A DNA stretch of 11,630 nt from an uncultured Bacilli bacterium (GTDB lineage Bacteria; Bacillota_I; Bacilli_A; RFN20; CAG-449): contig CANQDY010000031.1 in assembly GCA_947593895.1 (NCBI GenBank), forward strand, positions 1-11,630. Reading direction: 5' to 3'. Under the pieces are notes generated by a model. That model ran no database searches. It was not told the origin of the DNA and saw only the letters and a list, made by a program, of their open reading frames with translations. The position numbers and the translations under genes were made by a program. How positions within the stretch are numbered: the first letter of the stretch is position 1; each line of letters starts with the position of its first letter. Of this stretch, positions 6,877 through 11,630 are shown in pieces.

Positions 6877-7727
6877 TTTTTTCACATTTAAATTATATTT
6901 ATTCAATTAAAACGCCAATGGAATTTTCAGCTTTAAAAGATATTAATCTTCAAATTGAAGATAACTCTTTTACTATGATTGTTGGTCATACTGGATCAGG
7001 TAAATCAACTTTAGTTCAACAGATAAATGCTTTATTAATTCCTACAAGTGGAATTGTTGATGTTAATGGTATTGTTGTTGATTGCAATGTTAAGAAATTA
7101 AAGAATATCAAAGAATTAAGAAAAGGGGTTGGATTAGTATTTCAATTTCCAGAATATCAATTATTTGAGGAAACTGTTTTAAAAGATGTTAGTTTTGGGC
7201 CAAAGAACTTTGGTGTTGATAATAAAAAAGCGACTGAATTGGCTAAAGAAGCACTTAACTTAGTTGGTATTGATGAAAGTTTATTTGATAAATCGCCATT
7301 TGAATTATCAGGTGGTCAAAAAAGAAGAGTAGCGATTGCGGGTGTTATTACTCTCAAACCAAAAGTTTTAATTTTAGATGAACCAACTGCAGGACTTGAT
7401 CCTCAGGGAAGTCGAGAAATGATGAAACTATTTACTAAGATTAAAGAGCAAGGAACCACAATTATTATGATTACTCATGATATGGATAATGTAATTCGTT
7501 ACGGAACTGATGTCGTTGTTTTAGCTAAAGGTGAATTAATAAAAAAATGTCGTCCTTATGAATTATTTTTAGATCAGGATAGCTTTAATAGTTTATCAAT
7601 TGATGAACCATTAGTTATTAAAATGGCAAAGAGATTAAATCAAAATGGTTATCATATTTCTTTAGAAAATGTAATTGATATTGATTCTTTAGTTCAAGAA
7701 ATTAAAAAGGAGAAAAGATATGAATAA
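6867..7727 (+). CDS. ecfA2: ECF transporter ATPase EcfA2
   Basis: EcfA2 pairs with EcfA1 to form the heterodimeric motor under EcfT. The 286-residue product contains Walker A GHTGSGKST (40-48), the Q-loop VFQFPEYQLFEETV with Q93, the segment KDVSFGPKNFG typical of EcfA2, signature LSGGQ (147-151), Walker B VLILDE (167-172), D-loop AGLDP, and switch histidine H204. The extended C-terminus (about 230-286) is the usual EcfA regulatory tail. The start is ATG 6867. The best upstream match, GAAGGG at 6847-6852, is 14 bases away, and the gene overlaps ecfA1 by ten bases, so translational coupling is likely. It overlaps ecfT by eight bases. All catalytic motifs are intact. Confidence 0.95.
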   Translation: MPVVFSHLNYIYSIKTPMEFSALKDINLQIEDNSFTMIVGHTGSGKSTLVQQINALLIPTSGIVDVNGIVVDCNVKKLKNIKELRKGVGLVFQFPEYQLFEETVLKDVSFGPKNFGVDNKKATELAKEALNLVGIDESLFDKSPFELSGGQKRRVAIAGVITLKPKVLILDEPTAGLDPQGSREMMKLFTKIKEQGTTIIMITHDMDNVIRYGTDVVVLAKGELIKKCRPYELFLDQDSFNSLSIDEPLVIKMAKRLNQNGYHISLENVIDIDSLVQEIKKEKRYE

Positions 7728-8577
7728 TATTACATTAGGTAAATATGTTCCATATAATTCTTTTGTTCACCGTTTAGACCCGCGTTATAAGATCTTTGCA
7801 ATGATTCTTTTAATGGTTTGTATTTTTCTTAAATTTGCTTCAATATGGATGAATTTCATTATATATGGTGTATTAGCAATTATTATTTTTTCAATTATGA
7901 TTTCTTCGCATGTTAAAATTTTAGCATTATTTAAACAACTAAAAATGATGTGGTTTATGATTCTATTTATATTAGTCATTAATGTTTTAGTTCCAGGTGA
8001 TGAAAGTCTTGGCTATTTTCAAATAACTTCAAATTGGAAAATTTATTTTAGCGCAATATATAATACTCTTTATGTAGCAATCAGGTTAGTATTAATGTTA
8101 GGTTTATCGATGGTTTTAACGGCAACAACTACTCCACTTCAATTAACTGGGGCACTTGAATGGTATATGTATCCACTTAAGTTTATTCGTTTCCCAGTTC
8201 ATGAAGTTGCAATGATGATTTCTTTAGCGTTAAGATTTATCCCTACAATTCTTGAAGAAACTGATCGAATTATGAAAGCTCAAGCATCGCGAGGAGTTGA
8301 TTTTCAACGTGGGAAGCTTAAAGAAAAACTTCGTGCGATTATTTCATTAATTATTCCTCTTTTTGTTTCTGCATTCCAAAGAAGCGATGATTTGGCTAAT
8401 GCTATGGAAGCAAGAGGCTATAATCCTCAGGCAAAAAGAACGCGTTATCGAGTTAATAAATGGCATTTAAGAGATAGTTTTAGTATGTTTTTTATTCTTT
8501 TAATTCTTGGTGGTTTAATTACTTTAATTGTGACTAAATTTGATTTAGTTGCATGGATTATGTCAATATGCGCTTAA
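7720..8577 (+). CDS. ecfT: ECF transporter transmembrane protein EcfT
   Basis: EcfT is the integral membrane scaffold that links the EcfA1-EcfA2 ATPases to exchangeable substrate-binding S components. The 285-residue product starts GKYVPYNSFVHRLDPRYKI, the typical EcfT opening. It has hydrophobic segments at about residues 24-40, 44-62, 77-92, 112-136 and 252-272. TTTPLQLTGALEWYMYPLKFIRFPVHEVAMMISLALRF leads into two ATPase-coupling motifs, QASRG (A189-G192) and EARGY (A231-G233), one slightly variant (ASRG) and one canonical (ARG). The start is ATG 7720 with AAGGAG at 7707-7712. No S component is encoded nearby, so this is the group II arrangement, in which one energising module serves unlinked S proteins. 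Its last codons overlap truA. Confidence 0.95.
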   Translation: MNNITLGKYVPYNSFVHRLDPRYKIFAMILLMVCIFLKFASIWMNFIIYGVLAIIIFSIMISSHVKILALFKQLKMMWFMILFILVINVLVPGDESLGYFQITSNWKIYFSAIYNTLYVAIRLVLMLGLSMVLTATTTPLQLTGALEWYMYPLKFIRFPVHEVAMMISLALRFIPTILEETDRIMKAQASRGVDFQRGKLKEKLRAIISLIIPLFVSAFQRSDDLANAMEARGYNPQAKRTRYRVNKWHLRDSFSMFFILLILGGLITLIVTKFDLVAWIMSICA

Positions 8578-9296
8578 AGTGTTGGTTAAGTTATAAGGGT
8601 AGTAAATATTTTGGCTACCAGATTCAAAAAAATGAAGAGGAAAAATCGATTCAAAAAGAAATTCAAGATGTTTTAAAAAAAATTTTTTCATCGGACATTA
8701 AAATATTTTCTTCAGGAAGAACGGATAAAGGAGTTCATGCGATAAATCAATGTTTCCATTTTGATATTGATAGAGAAGAAATTGATGTAGATAAATTAAG
8801 GCATTCTTTAAATTGCTTGACTAGTAATGACATTTATATTAAGTCAATTGAAATTGTTAATGAATATTTCCATGCTCGTTTTAGTGTAAAAAGTAAAACT
8901 TATCGATACGTAATTAATATTGGCGAATATAATCCATTAGTTGATGATTTGGTATTTAATTTAAATCAACCATTAAATGTTGAAAATATGAAAGAAGCGA
9001 GTAAACTATTTTTAAATGAACATAGTTTTCATAACTTTTGTACCAATGATGAGGATTTTATTAGAACAATTTATTCAATTGAATTTAAAACAGAGGGCGA
9101 TTATTTGATGATTGATTTGTGTGGTAATGGATTTAGAAGATATATGGTAAGGATGATTATTGGAACATTAGTTCAAGTTGGACTAAATAAATTATCAATT
9201 GAAGAAATAAAAAAACTTTTTGATATTCAATGTTGCAACAGAGTTAGTTATAAAACCCCTTCATGTGGACTATATCTATATAAAATCAAATATTAA
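8568..9296 (+). CDS. truA: tRNA pseudouridine(38-40) synthase TruA
   Basis: TruA isomerises uridines 38, 39 and 40 in the anticodon arm of many tRNAs to pseudouridine. The 242-residue protein begins MRLKCWLSYKGSKYFGYQIQ, matching the family's usual N-terminus. It carries the catalytic aspartate D53 in SSGRTDKGVHA, FHARFSVKSKTYRYVI (about 101-116) and the RNA-binding GNGFRRYMVRMIIGTLVQVG (186-205). The start chosen is ATG 8568, which overlaps ecfT by ten bases. ATG 8553 is in frame five codons earlier but would add residues outside the family core. Neither has a convincing Shine-Dalgarno, so coupling to ecfT is likely. The ecfA1-ecfA2-ecfT-truA order is common in Bacilli. No terminator follows, so transcription may run into the next gene. 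Confidence 0.95.
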   Translation: MRLKCWLSYKGSKYFGYQIQKNEEEKSIQKEIQDVLKKIFSSDIKIFSSGRTDKGVHAINQCFHFDIDREEIDVDKLRHSLNCLTSNDIYIKSIEIVNEYFHARFSVKSKTYRYVINIGEYNPLVDDLVFNLNQPLNVENMKEASKLFLNEHSFHNFCTNDEDFIRTIYSIEFKTEGDYLMIDLCGNGFRRYMVRMIIGTLVQVGLNKLSIEEIKKLFDIQCCNRVSYKTPSCGLYLYKIKY

Positions 9297-9332
9297 TTTG
9301 TTAATAATTGACTAATCTAATACTTAAATTAA

Positions 9333-9341
9333 TGATATAAT
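9333..9341 (+). promoter_or_regulatory. Extended -10 promoter of the PHP gene
   Basis: TGATATAAT contains a perfect TATAAT at 9336-9341 preceded by TG one base upstream, the extended -10 pattern that can work without a good -35 box. A TTGACT at 9308-9313 is 22 bases away, too far for a standard pair. The transcript start would be near 9348, about 17 bases before the ATG. Confidence 0.55.
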
Positions 9342-9364
9342 TTAAAATAGAAAGAGTGAGAAAA

Positions 9365-10153
9365 ATGATTAAGGAAAACTATCATACTCATACATACCGA
9401 TGTGGACATGCTATCGGTACTGATGAGGAATATATTATTGAAGCTTTAGCCTCAGGAATTACTGAGCTTGGTTTTTCTGATCACATTTTTTTACCTGATC
9501 ATAGTCAAGTTGGAATTCGTGGTGATTTTGAACTTCTTGATGATTATATTTCTTCTTTAAAAGCATTAAGAGAAAAGTATAAAGATCGGATTAAAATTCA
9601 TATTGGGTTTGAAGCTGAAGCAATGCCTCATTATTTTTCTTATTATAAAAGTTTATTAGATAAAGGTGATATTGAATATTTGATTCTAGGTAATCATTGT
9701 GAAATTGATAAAAATAATGAACTTCATTTTTTCTTTTCTCATGCCACTAAAGCAAAAGATATTATTCGTTATACTAATTCATTAGTAAAAGGAATTAAGA
9801 CCGGATTATTCAGAATTGTCGCTCATCCAGATTATTTTATGAGCTCATATTTTAAATGGAATGCAACTTGTATTAGCTGTGCGAAAAGAATTTGTAAAGC
9901 CGCAAAAAAATATGGAGTAGTTCTTGAATTTAATTTCGGCGCAGTAAGAAGAGGTAAAAGATTAATTGGTGAAGAATATCGTTTTGCATATCCTTATAAT
10001 AAATTTTGGGAAATTGCCAAAAAATATAAATGTAAGGTTATGATTGGTCTTGATGCTCATTCGCCTAACGATATTTCAACTTTAAACAATGATGGTGGTT
10101 ATGAAATGTTTAAGGAGTTAGGATTAGAATTAAGTCAAAAAATGACCTTTTAG
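9365..10153 (+). CDS. PHP-domain phosphoesterase, histidinol-phosphatase-like
   Basis: PHP proteins are metal-dependent phosphoesterases. The 262-residue product resembles the HisK/HisJ histidinol phosphatase branch: YHTHTYRCGHA (H7, H9, H15), GFSDH (D39-H40), GFEAE (E83), GNHCE (H111), VAHPDYF (H154) and GLDAHSP (D230, H232). These supply the full set of ligands for a trinuclear metal site, so an active enzyme is likely. The start chosen is ATG 9365, with AGAAAGAG at 9349-9356. A GTG at 9356 is in frame but overlaps that site. No other histidine-biosynthesis gene is present, so the true substrate may be another small phosphate ester. The stop codon TAG lies in the loop of a hairpin that also holds the cls ribosome binding site. 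Confidence 0.85.
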   Translation: MIKENYHTHTYRCGHAIGTDEEYIIEALASGITELGFSDHIFLPDHSQVGIRGDFELLDDYISSLKALREKYKDRIKIHIGFEAEAMPHYFSYYKSLLDKGDIEYLILGNHCEIDKNNELHFFFSHATKAKDIIRYTNSLVKGIKTGLFRIVAHPDYFMSSYFKWNATCISCAKRICKAAKKYGVVLEFNFGAVRRGKRLIGEEYRFAYPYNKFWEIAKKYKCKVMIGLDAHSPNDISTLNNDGGYEMFKELGLELSQKMTF

Positions 10154-10169
10154 GAGGTCATTTTATTTT
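10139..10169 (+). promoter_or_regulatory. Stop-codon/Shine-Dalgarno hairpin at the PHP-cls junction, possibly a terminator
   Basis: AAAATGACCT (10139-10148) and AGGTCATTTT (10155-10164) form a perfect 10-bp stem with a six-base loop TTTAGG, followed by ATTTT. The PHP stop TAG (10151-10153) is in the loop. The cls Shine-Dalgarno AGGAGG (10152-10157) starts in the loop and runs into the stem. The structure has the shape of a terminator and could also hide the cls ribosome site until a ribosome reaches the PHP stop. Confidence 0.65.
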
Positions 10170-11580
10170 GTCTTTAATCACATTGGCTTTAATTATTAAT
10201 CTACTTTTAATTATTGGATTTATATTTTTTTCAAATAAAGATTATCGTAGTTCACTGAAGTGGGTTTTAGTTTTTTTAGCTTTTCCACTTATTTCTTTTG
10301 TTTTCTATTTCTTTTTAGGAAGAGGAATTAGAGTCAATAATAAAAGATATCAAAGTATTGTGTATAAAATTGATTCAATAATAAATGAATTCAGATCTTT
10401 TCATAATTTTAAATGTGTCGATGATTCACTAAATCGAACTTTATTGATTTCAAAAGAATTAGGTGGAAACTTTCTTACTTTTTTCAATGATATTTATTAT
10501 TTTTGCAATGGAAATGATTATTATTCATCACTATTGAGTGATATTAAAAACGCAAAGAGTTCAATTCATATTGAGATATATATTATTCATGATGATGAAT
10601 TTGGTAAAACACTATTAGATTTATTATTGGCAAAGGCTAATGAGGGTGTAAAGATAAAATTAGTTTATGATCCTAATGGTAATTTATTAAATAAAAGAGG
10701 ATGGTTAAAAAATTATCATCACCCTAATATCATTTTTATTAAACAATTTAGTAGTATTGATCGGATATTAAATTTTAATTATCGTAATCATCGTAAAATT
10801 ATTATTGTCGATGGTAAATTTGCTTATTTAGGTGGATTTAATTTTGGTGATGAATATTTATCAAATAATCATAAGATTGATCCTTTTAGAGATACTCAAA
10901 TTAAAATTATCGGTGAAGGAGTTTTAGAACTGCAAAGGCAATTTTTAATTGATTTTTACTATGCGTATTCTAAATATAATGACTCAGTAAATATTGAATT
11001 AAATAGAACTGATTTTCAATACATTAAAGTTAATAAAGTTATTCCTTTACAAATTATTTCTAGCTCGTTTAAAATTCGTGAAAATTTAAAAAGAATTAAA
11101 ATGCAAATTCTATTGTCATCAAAAAAGGAAATCTATATTCAAACTCCTTATTTAGTTTTAGACTTAACATTGATGGAACAATTAAAATTGCTTTTACTGG
11201 CTAAAGTTAAAATCAATATAATGATTCCGTTAAAATACGATAAAAGAATTCCATTCTGTTTGAGTTTATCTTACGCTAGAGAATTATATAATCTTGGAGC
11301 AAATATATATTTATATAATGGATTTATTCATTCAAAAACTATTATTGTTGATGATAAATATTTAATTGTAGGAAGTAGTAATTTTGATATTCGTAGTTTT
11401 AATCTAAACTTGGAAACTGACGCATTTATTTATTCTTATAATGAAGTTAGCCGTTATTTAAACATTTATAAAACGGACATAATTTATTCTTTAACTTACT
11501 CGCCTTTTATTGAGCAAAAATATTTTTCATCTTTTAAATTTGGTAAAAGATTATATCGGATTATATCTTCATTGATTTAA
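10168..11580 (+). CDS. cls: Cardiolipin synthase, two-HKD phospholipase D family
   Basis: Cls joins two phosphatidylglycerol molecules to form cardiolipin and glycerol at the cytoplasmic membrane. The 470-residue product is close to the usual length. Two N-terminal transmembrane helices (about residues 4-22 and 31-51) are followed by the first phospholipase D domain, with H208-K210-D215 in NHRKIIIVDG and GGFNFGDEY after it. The second domain has H388-K390-D395 in IHSKTIIVDD followed by GSSNFDIRS. Both catalytic motifs are complete. The start is TTG 10168, ten bases after AGGAGG at 10152-10157; no ATG is available near the first helix. The gene starts 14 bases after the PHP stop and has no other visible promoter, so it is probably co-transcribed, with its initiation shaped by the junction hairpin. 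Other two-HKD phosphatidyltransferases are possible, but the membrane helices and length favour Cls. Confidence 0.93.
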   Translation: MSLITLALIINLLLIIGFIFFSNKDYRSSLKWVLVFLAFPLISFVFYFFLGRGIRVNNKRYQSIVYKIDSIINEFRSFHNFKCVDDSLNRTLLISKELGGNFLTFFNDIYYFCNGNDYYSSLLSDIKNAKSSIHIEIYIIHDDEFGKTLLDLLLAKANEGVKIKLVYDPNGNLLNKRGWLKNYHHPNIIFIKQFSSIDRILNFNYRNHRKIIIVDGKFAYLGGFNFGDEYLSNNHKIDPFRDTQIKIIGEGVLELQRQFLIDFYYAYSKYNDSVNIELNRTDFQYIKVNKVIPLQIISSSFKIRENLKRIKMQILLSSKKEIYIQTPYLVLDLTLMEQLKLLLLAKVKINIMIPLKYDKRIPFCLSLSYARELYNLGANIYLYNGFIHSKTIIVDDKYLIVGSSNFDIRSFNLNLETDAFIYSYNEVSRYLNIYKTDIIYSLTYSPFIEQKYFSSFKFGKRLYRIISSLI

Positions 11581-11630
11581 TGAATTGAAGGAATAAATTA
11601 AAAAAAACAAAATTTCGTATCGTATTCAGA

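Noticed and set aside
239..7979. Open frames on the - strand within rpsM/rpsK, rpoA, rplQ, the phosphatase/rlmA junction, ecfA1 and ecfT
   Set aside because: Each lies opposite a well-supported gene, has no family motifs and shows no ribosome site of its own; these are shadows of the real genes.
8553..8567. ATG 8553 as the truA start
   Set aside because: The five extra residues fall outside the usual TruA N-terminus, and no ribosome site supports this start.
9308..9341. TTGACT and TATAAT as a standard promoter pair
   Set aside because: The spacer is 22 bases, too long for a normal sigma-70-type promoter; the extended -10 reading explains the site better.
9356..9364. GTG 9356 as the PHP gene start
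   Set aside because: It sits within the purine-rich stretch that serves as ribosome site for ATG 9365.
11581..11630. Start of another gene after cls
   Set aside because: A weak AAGGA is present near 11588, but no start codon follows at a usable distance and no terminator can be seen before the window ends.

Overview
The window is very AT-rich, roughly 30% G+C by eye. All genes lie on the + strand, with strong purine-rich ribosome binding sites and tight or overlapping operons. The order rpsM-rpsK-rpoA-rplQ, the ecfA1-ecfA2-ecfT-truA cluster, a lipoprotein with a typical lipobox and a cardiolipin synthase with two N-terminal membrane helices point to a low-GC Bacillota or Mycoplasmatota-type bacterium (Bacilli, Erysipelotrichia or Acholeplasma/RF39-like). 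UGG is the only tryptophan codon and no gene is interrupted by UGA, so the Mycoplasma code is not evident here. However, none of the 14 genes ends in TGA. The exact lineage cannot be fixed from this sequence.

Layout: (1) 1-2190 is the end of the ribosomal alpha operon: rpsM lacking its first few codons, rpsK, rpoA and rplQ, closed by a hairpin terminator with a long T tract near 2207-2264. (2) 2464-4532 holds a secreted lipoprotein of the alkaline phosphatase superfamily followed 14 bases later by an RlmA-type 23S rRNA guanine methyltransferase. (3) 4533-5362 is an 830-base non-coding stretch with an orphan terminator-like hairpin at 5005-5036. (4) 5363-9296 is a six-gene run: dCMP deaminase, a small two-helix membrane protein, the energy-coupling module EcfA1-EcfA2-EcfT of ECF vitamin/metal transporters, and tRNA pseudouridine synthase TruA. 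Most junctions overlap by about 8-11 bases. (5) 9365-11580 carries a PHP-domain phosphoesterase with its own extended -10 promoter and a cardiolipin synthase. Their junction is a perfect 10-bp hairpin containing the upstream stop codon in its loop and part of the downstream Shine-Dalgarno in its stem.

Working together: the first block makes ribosomal proteins and the RNA polymerase alpha subunit. RlmA and TruA modify rRNA and tRNA. The ECF module energises uptake through S components that are not in this window. The phosphatase probably scavenges phosphate outside the membrane, dCMP deaminase supplies dUMP for thymidylate, and Cls makes cardiolipin. These are mostly known families. The points most worth a second look are the cls junction hairpin, the orphan terminator in the large gap, the absence of TGA stops, and the small membrane protein that overlaps ecfA1 across two A-runs. 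I found no CRISPR array, insertion sequence, tRNA or rRNA gene.
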